A stretch of DNA of 64,000 nucleotides from the NCBI GenBank assembly GCA_023376005.1, contig CM042145.1, forward strand, positions 101,307,680 through 101,371,679, in the 5' to 3' direction. The DNA comes from Doryteuthis pealeii. Taxonomy: Eukaryota > Mollusca > Cephalopoda > Myopsida > Loliginidae. The notes beneath the pieces are model-generated. The model saw only the letters and a list, made by a program, of their open reading frames with translations, made no database searches and was not told where the DNA came from. This document shows, piece by piece, positions 1 through 13,821 of this stretch (the stretch's first letter is position 1; every line of letters starts with the position of its first letter). Position numbers and translations under genes: made by a program.

Positions 1-1000
1 TGTTAATATAAATACACACACATACACATATATATGTTTATATAAATACACACACACACATATATATATGTAATATAATACACACCACATACATATGTGA
101 ATATAAAATACACACACCACACACAACATATGAATATAAATACACACACACAAATATGTGAATATAAATACACACACAATATGTGAACACAAATACACAC
201 ACACAATATGTAACAAATACACGCACACACACCATATATATGATAAATAACACACATGCACACACACACACACACATATGCAAACATAATATACACACAC
301 ACACACACAACATACATACATAACCACCACATATATGCAAACATACATAATACACACACACATATATGCAATACAACATACATACACACACACACATTAA
401 TGCAAACATACCATACATACACCACACACATATGCAAACATACATACACACACACACACACATATATAATATAATTACACACACACAACACACATATATA
501 CATTAATACAAATACACACACACACACATATATATGCAAACATATAATACATACACACACACACCACATATATGCAAACATACATACATACACACACATA
601 TATATGCAAATCATACATACACACACATATATGCAAACATACATACATACACACACACACTTATGACATACATACATACACCATCACACACACATATGCA
701 ACATACATACAATACACACCATACAAACATACATACTACACATATATGCAACACATACCAACACACACATATATGCAACACATACATACATACAACACAA
801 CATACACACATATATGCACACACATATATACATACATAATACACCACATATATGCAAACAATACATACACCACATATATGCAACACATACATACTACACC
901 CAATATATGCAAACACATACAACATACACCCACATATATGCAAACACATACATACATACAACATATATATATGACACATACATACACAAATGTATACTGT
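1..1000. repeat. CA/TA-rich compound simple repeat
   Basis: About 1 kb of alternating ACACAC, CATACATA and ATATAT runs, interrupted again and again by the word ATATGCAAACATACAT. Spacing is irregular, with single-base slips, so it is a degenerate compound microsatellite rather than a clean array. Long stop-free frames here encode only Cys/Val/Tyr or His/Thr/Tyr strings and are not genes. Confidence 0.95.
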
Positions 1001-2190
1001 CAAACAGTGAGAATAACTAAATTTTTATAACAACAGAAATAATTTATTATTTCAAAACATTAATAATGGAGATTCGCTTCCGGTTTTTGTCTGTAACAAA
1101 AATTACGTCACTGCTTACGTCACATTACCCAAAATCGTCATAATATAGAATAAATACACTCAAAATTTGAACATGCAACATTATACAGTCCTCATTGTTT
1201 TTTTTTTTAAACAAGTTTTAATAAACACATGATTGGTATTACATATCTATATATAGTTTGTTTTATTTTAATACATATTTAAAGTTTACATTTCAAATTG
1301 TTTTATTTTTTAATCCTTTAATGAATTTGGTGATTTTACTTACTCAGGGTACAAACTCGCTGACAATGAATTTTTTTACTCCCACTCTTTAGGCAATATG
1401 TTTCAAAAATCTATTTTTACATCGCCCGGAGGGTGTTTTTTATTTTGCTAGTAATAATAATGACAGTTAAATTGTCTAAGGAAAGTCAATTTAAGAAAGA
1501 TTAAAACAAATTTATATTCTTAAATGGTTATCATCATAGGAAATGGACTTGGTGACCTGAGTTTAAATCTTGAATGAGGCTGTTTGCATTTCACTTAGCA
1601 CTAATACCCTTGGGGAAAGTATGTATCTACCAACTATAGGTAAATAGTAGGGCAGACTATGCTTTTTTAACCTTGGTTAGGCAACCAGTCTAGGAGAAAA
1701 GAAACCCTGAATTCAAACCTGTTAAATTTTTAACCCAGAGGGATGCTGCAAATCATAACAGTTGTATTTTTAAGGAACGGGTATCAATATAATATATATT
1801 ATATATCATATATATATATATAGAGAGAGAGATATAGATAGATAGATAAAGTGAAGATGATTTACCCCAATTTGTAAATGCAGGAGATAATTTCTTCGGG
1901 AGTTGTTTCCTACTTATGTAGTTTGTTGATATTTATAATTGGTACATTTTCTTTAAAGGCTGACAAAAACTGGTTGACCAGTTATAATTTAGTGACTATA
2001 TATAGACGATTTGAGGCGCATATATATACATATATATTAATATATATATACTATTTAAATTTTAAGAAAAGAACATTGTTTTGTTCCTTTTTATAATGTC
2101 TAGAGGGTTCCATTAGTTTAACATTTATTTTGTTCTAATTTTATATCTTTAGAAGGTTCCATATTATATATTTGATGTATCACATATGTG
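1001..2190. other. single-copy AT-rich flank, no gene seen
   Basis: Sequence not repeated elsewhere in the window, apart from one old SINE (about 1525-1740). It holds short (AT)n and GATA runs at 1790-1850. No exon-like stretch or conserved protein was recognised. On the minus strand this lies downstream of the PDXDC1 gene. Confidence 0.6.
1525..1740 (+). mobile_element. tRNA-derived SINE, type 2 (degenerate)
   Basis: Shares with 26775-27065 the body 'ACCTGAGTTTAAATCTTGAA', 'CTTGGGGAAAGTATG', 'AAATAGTAGGGCAGACT' and 'GGTTAGGCAACCAGTCTAGG'. GAGTTTAAATC sits where a tRNA B box (GGTTCAAATCC type) would be. The tRNA-like head is more decayed than in the 26775 copy. Confidence 0.6.
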
Positions 2191-5100
2191 GAAAACACAA
2201 AAGTTATCCAAAGGATGAATATTTATTCTTGATGCTATAACGTTTCGGTTTTCCAACCTTCTTCGGACACATTGGAGAAATCTTGTATGGAGATGTTATC
2301 TACACTCTATTCTACACCAAGATGTTTTTAATAATAATGGAAGAAAAGGGATTCTTATAACAATACATATACGCACATATTTAAATATCACACACACCAC
2401 AACTCTTTCTCTGTCTCTCTATATAGACTAAAACAACACATCACCACCACACACAACACACACACACACAAAACAAATGGATTTCTCACTTGCAGGAATT
2501 TCTGATAATCCTGCGAAAATAGTTGTAAAAATATTTCACACGCTGACCTCAGATTTAATATTTAAATTTATTCATTTAAAAGGTTTTACGCAGTCTCTGT
2601 AGGCAGGTTTTCACTTATGTAATTAATTTCCTTAATCAACATATTTTAAAAAATCATCTTTACAAGTAATAAACTTTACTTTCTATCAGGAATGAAAAAA
2701 TATCTCCAAACTTGAATGAATTTTAATTTCATTAACAATTTCTTTGGTAAGAAGAATGAGTGGAGAACAATTGGATATAAAAAAAAATAGAACAAGAAGA
2801 TATTTAAAAAAAGTTCTTTACAGTCTAAACATTATATAGAGAAAGTAAAACATATCAATTTTTTTTTTTTTTGATTGGTTGGTTTCGATTGAGATTTCGT
2901 AGTGGGACAAGAATGCGACTGAGCTCTCCACTGTATACCTATAGCTTTCGGACTAAAGTCTAGTCTTGGTTGAAACTGCAAAGCGTTTAGTCCATGCATC
3001 AGGCTTTGTAAGGCATCTAAGACATGTAGGTTCCCTTCTAGTTTGTTGGACATCATTGTGATCCAAGATGTATGACAAATCATCACTTTTATTTATGGAC
3101 TTTCCACGAAATAGCAAGCAGCAGCAAGCAACAGACATCTTCCTGTAAAAATGGTCCAATCAGAAACAAGCCCAGATAACTCATTTGAACATTTAGATTC
3201 TTTTGCTACTCTCCTTAAAATGCAGTGCTAACTGGATTTCTGCCAGAAGGAACACTACAGAGGAAGGAGATCTACAGAGATACACCTTTTTCTACTAAGG
3301 ATTCAAGGAAGACAACAGACTTTCTGCTACAAGGAGCTATACTTCTTTTCTACCATTGGATTTACCAATAAGGGGATTAAATGCCTAACATGGCACCAGA
3401 ATAGTAACACTAATACATATTGTAAGTCTTCAAAGAGCCCTTGACTGTCAAGAGTAACATGTTAGTGAGGATTTTCCTATAAACCTTTGAGTGATTTTAG
3501 ACAACTTTCTGACTTGTTTATTTGTTTTTGTTTTGTGGCATGTCAAACACGGTGGTCATTTAATGCCAGCAAAGTTTTGAAAGATTCGTAGTGATAGTTT
3601 GGAAGGAATATTTTAAAAACTCAATTTTTTTTGTAAACAAATAATTCTATTTAACAGCCCATAGATAGGACCCTTACAGGTACTACCACCCGAGTCAGAG
3701 TGGACCTGGGAGCAATGGCGATGAAGGGTGCTCGCACATTCCGAGATCCAGAACTGGAACCTCACCATCCATTAGTTTAACGTCATACCCAGGAGATGAA
3801 CCCCAGCCACTGCCTCTAGCACCATATGATAAAAAGTTTGGGGCTTGCCATAGGGCAATAGGGCCGGGACAATCATATGGTGCTAGGGCTTGACATTGAC
3901 CAGCCGATTGATCAGAGTGGGCCTTTCCGACTGCCCGTCGTTAGCCTAGGTAAGGGCCAAAGTGGGGTGTTACAGGTCATGGACTGCTCATCCAGCAGGA
4001 TTTTTCTTTAAGCATCACGGTTCGCCACACCGGCTAACAACTGGCCCCATTTGGGGGGGGGGTCCTGCCCTCTGCAGAGGTTGTAGTCAGTGTATTCTAA
4101 AGCCCCAGTCGACAGGGCTGTTCTGACTTGTGATTCAATTTTAATAAAATTTAGATTTCAGCTAATAATCATTTTAGTAATAAATAGTAATCAGTTGAAA
4201 TAGGGGTCGGTTTAGCTCATTGGTAGAATGTCCGCTAGGAATCACAAGGTTCTTGGTTCAATACCAGCCCTCACCAACTCAGTGTATGAGTAGCAAGGGA
4301 TTATTGGTAAGTAATGGAGCTAGTGGTAGGTGTGGGGCTCCACCTCAGATGCAAAAAATACCAATCTCCTTAGTCTAGCACTAGTGAAAAGGGGATAGAC
4401 TCCCTCACTGCCTGGCTGAATACTAATTTAGGCCCCCCAATAACTTTATTTTTAAAAAAAGTTTTTAATTCAGTTTGAAAAGTTAATTGTGTGTGTGTGT
4501 GTGTATATGTAAACAGGTAAAGATAATTAAAACAACAAACTTACAAAAAGCTTTTGATCGAGGCCTTTTCATCTCTCCCTTTTTTCCTTTCAGTGGTTTG
4601 AATATTCTGGTGTCAATGCCTTGGCATCTTGTGTCGATTCACTGCTATTTATAGGGGTCCCAAATTTTGTATGTCTCCTGCCTCTTCTGCTGCTGGCAGC
4701 GGGTTTTTCCTCCACTGAAGCTTTCTCTGCTGTTTGGATCTCTACTGCTGTTACAACAGGTTCTACTGCTGCGGCAGCAACAGGTTCAAGTGCAGTGGCT
4801 ACAGGTTCTACTGCCACGGCAGCAACAGGTTCTACTGCAGCAGCTTACAGGTTCTACTGCCACGGCAGCAACAGGTTCTACTGCAGCGGTTACAGGTTCT
4901 ACTGCTGGGGCTACAGGTTCTACTGCTGGAGCTACACAGGTTCTACTGCCACAGCAGCAACGGGTTCAACTGCTGGGCTAGAGGTTCTACTGCTACAGCA
5001 GCAACGGTTCTACTGCTGGCAGCAACGGGTTCTACTGCTGCAGCAACGGGTTCTACAGCTGGGCTACAGGCTCAACCGCCACAGCAGCAACAGTTCTACT

Positions 5101-5401
5101 GCTGGAGCTACAGGCCAACCGCCCACAGCAGCAACAGTTTCTAACTGCTGGAGCTACAGGCTCAACTGCTACGGCAGCACTGGTTTCTAACTGCTGGAGC
5201 TACAGCTCAACTGCTACGGCAGCAACTGGTTCTACTGCTGGAGCTACAGGCTCAACTGCCACAGCTGCAACTGGTTCTACTGCTGGAGCTACAGGCTCAA
5301 CTGCACAGCTGCAACTGGTTCTACTCCTGCTGGGGCTACAGGTTCAACTGGTTCTACCTCCGCTGCAGTAGTTTCTATCGCACTCATGACTCTCCTCTTG
5401 C
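2190..5401. repeat. partial direct copy of the gene's 3' end
   Basis: Matches about 12560-15700 in the same orientation, with many one- and two-base insertions and deletions. It includes the (CA)n tract, the unnamed dispersed repeat (about 3500-4135), the type 1 SINE (about 4200-4450) and part of the last PDXDC1 exon. It is cut off by the N gap at 5402. Its left neighbour (1001-2190) is unique, so 2190-2270 probably shows the true junction with downstream DNA. Confidence 0.85.
4590..5401 (-). pseudogene. partial, frameshifted copy of PDXDC1 exon 17
   Basis: Same C-terminal end as the intact exon at 14900-15996, ending in ...SNH and TGA. Single-base indels move the frame within the Val-Glu-Pro-Val-Ala repeats and again near the acidic segment. 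The gap interrupts it before its upstream half. Indels concentrated at runs of one base favour sequencing error over an evolved pseudogene. Confidence 0.75.
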
Positions 5402-5411
5402 NNNNNNNNNN
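5402..5411. other. assembly gap, ten Ns
   Basis: A run of exactly ten N characters, i.e. a placeholder of unknown true length. To its left lies forward-oriented gene 3' sequence (equivalent to about 15700). To its right lies the reverse-oriented arm, starting at the equivalent of about 19702. Confidence 1.
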
Positions 5412-6032
5412 CAAAAACTTTAAAAAATCCTGTTGTTAAGTAATATTATGGCATTAATAATTTTACATATATTATTTTTCTATTGTTTATTTTATGTTTA
5501 TTTTCTATTGTTATTATATAAATAAGAATATTATATAAGATAATAAGTAATTAAAATATTTTCTATTGTTTATTTATTTTTTTCTATTATAGTTTATATT
5601 GTATTATATAATTTCTTATTGTTTTATAAGCAATATTTACCAGGAGGTCATAAATGTTAACTCTCTATAAACATTTAAAGTACTTATGCCTGTATTTATT
5701 ACAGTAATAAAAAAGTTGGGGTTGATAAATTTATATTTTCAATTTAACTCGGGCCAGCATTTCAGCTGTCTTAGCTTAATCAGATGTTTTCTCTTTTCTT
5801 TTTTTTTCTTAAATAATTATTGAGCTGCGTATCGAACCCAGAAAACCTTGTGCTCCTAGACATGATGCTCTACCCAATTGAGCTAAACAGTGAAAAAGTT
5901 AATTAAACATTGGATGTTGAGTTTATTTTTGTTTATTTTTATGTTTTCTAAATGTTGAGGAATAATTTTTATTCTGATTAATGTTATTTTTTTATTATTT
6001 TTTATTTTTTTTTTTTTTCATATTTGGTTCAG

Positions 6033-6128
6033 TTTTTGGAAACCATGTGGCCTGAAAGAATTTAAAAGGAATCGCAAGAAGCCAATAAAGATCTCAAAGA
6101 GAGAATGAAGAGCGTATGGTTCAACGAG
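6033..6128 (+). pseudogene. reversed, damaged copy of PDXDC1 exon 15
   Basis: Corresponds to 19008-19100. Differences include GC added after ACCATGTG, one T lost from ATTTTAAAA, a C added in GAATCGAAG, one C lost from CTCCAA, and a donor altered from GAGGTCAG to GAGCGTTAG. Mixed insertions and deletions with few substitutions look like raw long-read errors. Confidence 0.8.
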
Positions 6129-7856
6129 CGTTAGTTCTTCTACAATATTTTTTTGTTTTTTTTCTAATCAAATTTTCCCAATTACATTACTTTTATTGTT
6201 ACACAAAGAATACTGCTGTACTCTGTAACTCAGTTACTATGTGTTTCATAGAAAAATATAAAATAATTGGTATCATGGCGGCTAAACAGTAACCCGACAG
6301 ATTTTGTCTGTGAGAGGATGGCTAGGACAAACCTACCAAATAAAACAAGACCTGTAAAAGAACTAGAGAAAGCCTCTTTTGCTCAATTTCCACTAGCACA
6401 TTATTTCAAAGTCCAACCCCCTCCTCATCACGGCAAGCCATGTAAACTTTGTAGCATCAAAGCCATGCTGTCAGCAACTTAAGTCCTGGTAGGGTTCACC
6501 AAAAGTAGGGCACGGTCTGGCCCCAGTGGTATTAGAGCCACAACTATCAAAGGGCATCTTCATCATTGTCAGGATCAACAACTTTGGCATACTTGTCACT
6601 TACGTCTGTGGAAAATCTGCAGCAAACAAAGGCCTCTCCTTCCCTTGACTGATATGCATGTGAGGTTTGGGACCGCTTTGTGAATTTCCCTATTCTCTTG
6701 TTACACCTTCCATGAATTCACACAGCTCAACCGACCCAAGGGTGAATGCTGTCACAGAAAACAAATGATACTGTATTTAGCTTGAAGTCAGATAACTTGT
6801 GAAAAAATGCGATATAGTATTTTACATTTACCAATTAAGCCAAATGGAGTAAAATTGAATAGAAATTATCAAGTTGGGACTGTCTTCCATTGCAAAGAAT
6901 GTTAGCTTGCCTTGAAAATCAATATTTGAAATTTGTGGCTCCTACCTTGGCTTGAACACTGACAACTACAGATCTATACAAATATTCTCAGCTACCAAAC
7001 AAAGTTATGCATTGATATATTTTCATGTGGTTTGTTATGTGAAAAGAAAAAAAAGTGAAGTTATCAATTGGTACAACATGAACATCAGAATAATAAACAT
7101 AAATATCATATTATTATGATGGAGATTATATAACTCTGTATTAACCAAAAGTATGTCCCCACTGACATCATGATTTCCTTAGTTATTTAAGTTGTATTCT
7201 CAACAATTTTTGAAATGTCATTATTTACTTGTTAATTAGCATCTTTTTATTTAACGATACTCTATTAAGTCTAGCTGAGTTAGATTTGGCCACAAATTTG
7301 CCCATATTAATGCATTTGAAATCCTGAAAATATGTGTTGTATATCTCTAAGAATAAAGATTTACATGTATTATGTGGGATGATTTGCATAATGATTTTAC
7401 AAAATGGGGTTTAATAAATGATTATTTGCTGTTACTGATTTCTAATATTATCATGTTATTCTCAAACGTATTAAAAGCAATCCTATATATAATTTTATAT
7501 AGAAATCAGTTAAAATAAGTAATATTTTTATATTCGTTTTATTAGTTTTGTTTGTCTTTCTGATTTTAATATAATATTTTATTACATTAAAAAACTTAAA
7601 TATTTGCACCAAGGGGGGCATATTTTTGCTAATCTGTATAATAAAAAGGATGAGAAATAACTACTTTCAAGGACTAAAAAAGGCAAAAAAACCACATTGA
7701 TTACCATATTCGCAAATTAATATCCCAATTAGCAAAAACTATTTGTGTCAATTTAATGATTTTTTCAAAAACCTTTTTGAGTAAATATTCTCTTGTAGTT
7801 TGGTAGTTGTTTGTTATGAATGTGTTAATTATTTGATATTTTGTCAAATTTGACAG

Positions 7857-7953
7857 GGTCTTTGAGACAAGTGCCTTTGGTAGGATCTTTCTGAATTGGT
7901 GGTCCCACCAGCCAAAGAAAGTATCAAAGGAGAAACCTTCAGCTTAAGTTCAG
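7857..7953 (+). pseudogene. reversed, damaged copy of PDXDC1 exon 16
   Basis: Corresponds to 17198-17297 but is 97 rather than 100 nt. It has lost a base at each of several short runs (TTTT to TTT twice, CCCC to CCC, GGG to GG) and shows one further change, which breaks the reading frame. Splice AG and GT are still present. Confidence 0.8.
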
Positions 7954-8290
7954 GTAAGTTGACCAAAATTATTTTTCCAATAATGATTTGTCCTTGTTTA
8001 GCATCTATGCTTTATGATTGTTATGCTAATCTATGAATAATTCAATTAAATCAATAATAGATAAGATTCTTAAAAAACACATGGGCACCTTCCTTTTTTT
8101 GTTTAGTGCTTACCATACATTAGCAGCAACATAGTGTTGCACAACATTTGCAAATTCAAAACAATCATTTTTTTCCTGCACAGGGATAATCTTCCTCGAC
8201 AGGCACATGCCGGCTATTTTCCAGATGGCCACCACAACTACCAGGAGGCAGTTGGGCAATGGCTCCACATCCAAATTTGTTTATAATATA

Positions 8291-8824
8291 CAGTGGAACC
8301 TCGGCTTCTCAAACTACTCTGAAGTTGAACAATTCAGAGTTTGAACAAAAAATTTGATTAAAAAGGCCTCACTTGTCAAACAAATTTTTGGACTTCAAAC
8401 ACACAAGTTGGCTGATGAAAATGAAATCGTGTGAATGACTGCCGCAGCAAACTGAAGATGGCCAAATGGCTCATCGAATTTACCCAAGTAGCATCAGTTA
8501 GCATCAGTCGCTATCTTGAGAGAGTGTCCAATATTGTTTTTGTGCAAATTCTTTGCTTCTTTTCTGTTAATTCTTTATTTTACGGCTACTTTAACCCTTA
8601 TTCATGGATCCTATGAAAGGCAGCAGTGATACTACAAGTAAAGGAGGTTAGTTTCGAAAAATTAAACACCGAACTGGTATGCAAGCATTCATCTGATGAT
8701 CAAGAACACAATAAATCACTTTACACTATTTCTTTATGGGAAATATTTGTTTCAGTTTTCAAAACAAATCTGTTCTCGAACATAATTTTGGAATGAATTA
8801 TGTCCAAGAACCGAGGTTCCAGTG
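8291..8824. mobile_element. mariner/pogo-like element, left-arm copy
   Basis: Mirror copy of 16340-16870. It starts CAGTGGAACCTCGG and ends CCGAGGTTCCAGTG, with TA on both sides. Confidence 0.65.
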
Positions 8825-9166
8825 TATTGATCAAAATTTGTGCTTTTAACAAAAAGATGCACAATAGGCTTCAATATCCTAGGTAAACCACCCACTATAA
8901 AAGATCCAGAGTTTCCAGAAGTTAATATATCTAACATTTTAACCTTAGATGCTTTAGAGAATGACGTTTTATATGATTTACTTTCTAGATAATTTCAACG
9001 AAGAAAAAAAAAAAAACAAAGAAAGGAGGAGAAGAATTCTCTAAATGATATAAGAAAAATCTTTATGAGGTGTTGTCTCTTCTTTGTTATGTTTTTTTTT
9101 TTTTTTTTTTCTTTAAATTTTCTATTCAATGAAATTCCAATTTAAATTTCTGTTTTTGTTTTAAAG

Positions 9167-10243
9167 GAGAATCGTATCAACAGAATCCATTTATAAATAC
9201 CACATGCAAATAAAGGAAAGATGAGAAGCCAATTCCAAAGCTCAATCTGTTCAACATGCATTGTCATCACAATCGAGTGAACTGAGTCTGAATGAAAAAC
9301 TTGGTTACGAAGAAACCATTACAGACTTCATCAGGTGTCTCAACAGACACCTCGTGATTCTGTGACTTGAAACAGAAACTCAAAACATACATGTTCCATC
9401 TAATCCTCCTGAAGAAGTCCAACCAGCAGACATTGATTGTACAAGTTGACCGGCCATTGAAGCTGCAGAGGAGAGTGCGATAGAACTACTGCAGCGGAGG
9501 TAGAACAGTTGAACCTGTCAGCCCAGCAGGTAGAACAGTTGCAGCTGTGGCAGTTGAAGCCTTAGAGCAGTAGAAACCAGTTGCAGCTTGGCAGTTGAGC
9601 CTGTAGCTCCAGCAGTAGAACAGTTGCTGCCGTGCAGGTTGAGCCTGTAGCTCAGCAGTAGAACCAGTTTGCTGCCGTTGCAGTTGAGCCTGTAGCTCCA
9701 GCCAGTAGAAACATGTTTGCTGCTGTGGCGGTGAGCCTGTAGCTCCAGCAGTAGAAACTGTTTGCTGCTGTGGCGGTTGAGCCTGTAGCCCCGCTAGAAC
9801 CCGTTGTCTGCAGCAGTGAACCGTTGGCTGCAGCAGTAGAACCCTTCTGCTGTAGCAGTTCAGCCCCAGCGTAGAACCCGTGCTGCTGTGGCAGTAGAAC
9901 CTGTAGCTCAGAGTAGAACCTGTAGCCCCAGCAGTAGACCTGTAACCGCTGCAGTAGAACTTGTTGCTTGCCGTGCAGTAGAACCTGTAGCTGCTGCAGT
10001 AAGAACCTGTTGCTGCCGTGCAGTAGAACTGTAGCCACTGCAGCTTGAACCTGTTGCTGCCGCAGCAGTAGAACCTGTTGTAACAGAGTAGAGATCCAAA
10101 CAGCATAGAAAGCTTCAGTGGAGGAAAACCCGCTGCAGCAGCAGAAGAGGCAGGGACGATACAAAATGTTGGGACCCCTATAAATAGCAGTGAATCACAC
10201 CAAGATGCCAAGGGATTGACACAGAAGATTCAAAAACCACTGA
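9167..10243 (+). pseudogene. reversed, damaged copy of PDXDC1 exon 17
   Basis: Corresponds to 14900-15996. The acceptor has lost one G of AAAGGGAG. Many frameshifts are spread through the repeat-coding part, giving alternating Gly-Ser-Thr-Ala and Gln/Leu strings instead of one open tail. Confidence 0.8.
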
Positions 10244-12477
10244 AGAAAAAAGGGAGAGATGAAAAAGCCTCGATCAAAGCTTTTTGTAAGTTTGTTGTTT
10301 TATTATCTTTACCTGTTTACATATTACACACACACACACACAATTAGCTTTCAACTGAATAAAAAACTTTTTTAAAAATTAAAGTTATTGGGGGCCTAAA
10401 GTTAGTATCGCCAGGCAGTGAGGGAGTCTATCCCCTTTTCACTAGTGCTAGACTAAGGGAGATTGGTTTTTGCATGCTGAGTGAGCCCACACCTACCATC
10501 ACTCCATACTTTACCACTAGATCCCTGTGCTACTCATACACTGAGTTGGTGAGGGCTGGTATTGAACCAAAACCTTGTGATTCCTAGGCGGACATTCTAC
10601 CAACTGAGCTAAACCGACCTATTTCAACTGATTACTATTTATTACTAAATGAATATTTAGCTTGAAATCTGAAATTTTATTAAAATTGAATCACAAGTCA
10701 GAAACAGCCCTGTCGACTGGGGCTTTAGAATACACTGGGACTACACCTCTGCAGAGGGGGCAGGCCCCCCCCCCAAAATGGGGCCAGTTGTTAGCGGGTG
10801 TGGCGAACCGTGATGCTTAAAGAAGAAATCCTGCTGATGAGCAGTCCATGACCTGTAACACCCACTTTGGCCCTTACCTAGCCTAGACGGGCAGTCGGAA
10901 AGGCCCTCTGATCAATCGGCTGGTCAATGTCAAGCCTAGCACCTATATGATGTCCCGGCCCTATTGCCCTTATGGCAAGCCCCAAACTTTTTTATCATGA
11001 TGGTGCTGAGGGCAGTGGCTGAGGGTCTTCATCTCCTGGTATGACGTTAAACTAATGGATGGTGAGGTTCCAGTTCTGGGTTCTTCGGGAATGTGGAGCA
11101 CCCCTCATCGCCATTGCTCCCAGGTCCACTCTGACTCGGGTGGTAGTACTGTAAGGGTCCTATTCTATGGGTTAAATAGAATATTTGTTTACAAAAAAAA
11201 ATTGAGTTTAAAAAATTTCCTTCCAAACTATCACTACGAATCTTTTCAAAACTTTGCTGGCATTAAATGACCCACCGTTGTTGACATGCCACAAAAACAA
11301 AAACAAATAAACAAGTCAGAAAGTTGTCTAAAATCACTCAAAGGTTTATAGGAAAATCCTCACTAACATGTTACTCTTGACAGTCAAGGGCTCTTGAAGA
11401 CTTACAATATGTATTAGTGTTACTATTCTGAGCCATGTTAGGCATTTAATCCCCCTATGGTAAATCAATGGTAGAAAAGAGTTATAGTCCTTGAGCAGAA
11501 AGTCTGTTGTATTCTTGAAATCTTAGTAGAAAAAGCTGTAGTCTCTGTAGATCTCCTTGCCTGTGTGTTCCTTCTGCCAGAAAAATCCAGTTAGCACCTG
11601 ATTTAAGGAGAGTACAAAAGATCTTAAATGTTCAAATGAGTTTCTGGGCTTGTTTTTCTGATTGACCATTTTACAGGAAGTGTCTGTTGCTGCTGCTGCT
11701 GCTTTTGGGAAGTCCATAAAAAAGTGATGATTTGTCATACATCTGTGGATCAATATTGTCCAACAACTAGAAGGAACCTACATGTCTTAGATGCCTTACA
11801 TAAGCCTGATGCATGGGACTAAACGCTATTGCAGTTTCAACCAAGACTAGACTTTAGTCCGAAGCTATAGTATACAGTGGAGAGCTCAGTCGATTCTTGT
11901 CCCACTACCGAAATCTCAATCGAACCAACCAATCAAAAAAAAAAAAAATTGATTATTTACTTTCTATATAAATGTTTAGACTGTAAAGAACTTTTTTTAA
12001 ATTCTCTGTTCTATTTTTTTTTATATCCAATTGTTCTCCACTCATTCTTCTTACCAAAGAATTTTTATGAAATTAAAATTATTCAAGTTGGAGATATTTT
12101 TCATTCCTGATAGAAGTAAAGTTTATACTTGTAAAGATGATTTTTTAAAAATGTTGATTAAGGTAATTAATTACATAAGTGAAAACCTGCTACAGAGATG
12201 GTGAAAACTTTTAAATGAATAAAATATTAAAATCTGAGGTCAGTGTGGAAATATTTACAACTATTTTCGCAGATATATCAGAAATTCCTGCAAGTGAACC
12301 ATTGTTTTGTGTTGTGTGTGTGTGTGTGTGTGTGTATGTGTGTGTCTATAATAGAGATACAGAGAAGAGTTGTGTGTGTGTGTATTTTAAATAGTGCGTA
12401 TATGTATTGTTTATAAGAATCCCTTTTCGTCCATTTATTATAAAAACATCTCTGGTGTAGAATAAGCAGTGAGATTA

Positions 12478-12630
12478 ACATCTCCATACAAGATTTCTCC
12501 ATGTGTCCTGAAAGGTTGGAAAAAACCGAAACGTATAAGCATCAAGAATAAATATTCATCCTTTGAAATACGTTTGTGTTTTCCAACTATCTTCAGGACA
12601 CATGGAGAAATCTTGTATGGAGATGTTATT
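12478..12630. repeat. centre of the giant palindrome
   Basis: 'TCTCCATACAAGATTTCTCC' on the left is answered by its reverse complement ending near 12630. The inner part CCGAAACGTAT...ATACGTTTGTG leaves a loop of about 31 bases. The same short inverted pair (TGGAAAAC / GTTTTCCA) exists at 2190-2270, where unique flank follows. The switch of strand therefore occurred at a small natural foldback. Confidence 0.8.
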
Positions 12631-12739
12631 CTACACTATTCTACACCAGAGATGTTTTTATAATAAATGGAAGAAAAGGGATTCTTATAACAATACATAT
12701 ACGCACATATTTAAAATACACACCACACACAACTCTTTC

Positions 12740-12761
12740 TCTGTCTCTCTATATATAGACA

Positions 12762-12797
<36 letters not shown>
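12740..12797. repeat. (CA)n microsatellite
   Basis: Run of CA dinucleotides after a TATATAGACACACA lead. Its mirror (GT)n lies at about 12306-12342 and a third copy at about 2440-2473, all of different length. Confidence 0.9.
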
Positions 12798-12800
<3 letters not shown>

Positions 12801-13821
12801 CAAATGGATTTCACTTGCAGGAATTTCTGATATATCCTGCGAAAATAGTTGTAAAAATATTTCACACTGACCTCAGATTTTAATATTTTATTCATTTAAA
12901 AGGTTTTACCAGTCTCTGTAGCAGGTTTTCACTTATGTAATTTAATTACCTTAATCAACATATTTTAAAAAATCATCTTTACAAGTAATAAACTTTACTT
13001 TCTATCAGGAATGAAAAATATCTCCAAACTTGAATGAATTTTAATTTCATTAACAAATTCTTTGGTAAGAAGAATGAGTGGAGAACAATTGGATATAAAA
13101 AAAAATAGAACAGAAGATATTTAAAAAAAGTTCTTTACAGTCTAAACATTATATAGGAAAGTAAAACATATCAATTTTTTTTTTTTTTGATTGGTTGGTT
13201 TCGATTGAGATTTCGGTAGTGGGACAAGAATCGACTGAGCTCTCCACTGTATACCTATAGCTTCGGACTAAAGTCTAGTCTTGGTTGAAACTGCAATAGC
13301 GTTTAGTCCATGCATCAGGCTTATGTAAGGGCATCTAAGACATGTAGGTTCCCTTCTAGTTGTTGGACAATATGTGATCCAAGATGTATGACAAATCATC
13401 ACTTTTATTTATGGACTTTCCCAAATAGCAGCAGCAGCAGCAACAGACACTTCCTGTAAAATGGTCCAATCAGAAAAGCCCAGAAACTCATTTGAACATT
13501 TAAGATCTTTTGCTACTCTCCTTAAATCAGTTGCTAACTGGATTTTCTGCCAGAAGGAACACTACAGGCAAGGAGATCTACAGAGACTACACCTTTTTCT
13601 ACTAAGGATTTCAAGGAATACAACAGACTTTCTGCTACAAGGAGCTATACTCTTTTCTACCATTGGATTTACCAATAGGGGATTAAATGCCTAACATGGC
13701 TACCAGAATAGTAACACTAATACATATTGTAAGTCTTCAAAGAGCCCTTGACTGTCAAGAGTAACATGTTAGTGAGGATTTTCCTATAAACCTTGAGTGA
13801 TTTTAGACAACTTTCTGACTT

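Larger units (their letters stand above)
5412..12554. repeat. left (reversed, indel-rich) arm of giant palindrome
   Basis: Reverse complement of about 12555-19702. It carries, in mirrored order, the tRNA-like unit (about 5815-5895), exons 15, 16 and 17, the mariner-like element (8291-8824), the type 1 SINE (about 10378-10625) and the unnamed dispersed repeat (about 10690-11320). All three exon copies hold small indels, while the right arm exons are open. Confidence 0.9.

Noticed and set aside
3..1030. Long overlapping frames on both strands rich in Cys/Val/Tyr or His/Thr
   Set aside because: Translation of (CA)n and (TA)n microsatellite; same composition in several frames, no homology.
11683..11705. 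CTG/CAG triplet-like run in the left arm (matching 13428-13445)
   Set aside because: Only 4-6 triplets and different in each copy; too short to call an expansion.
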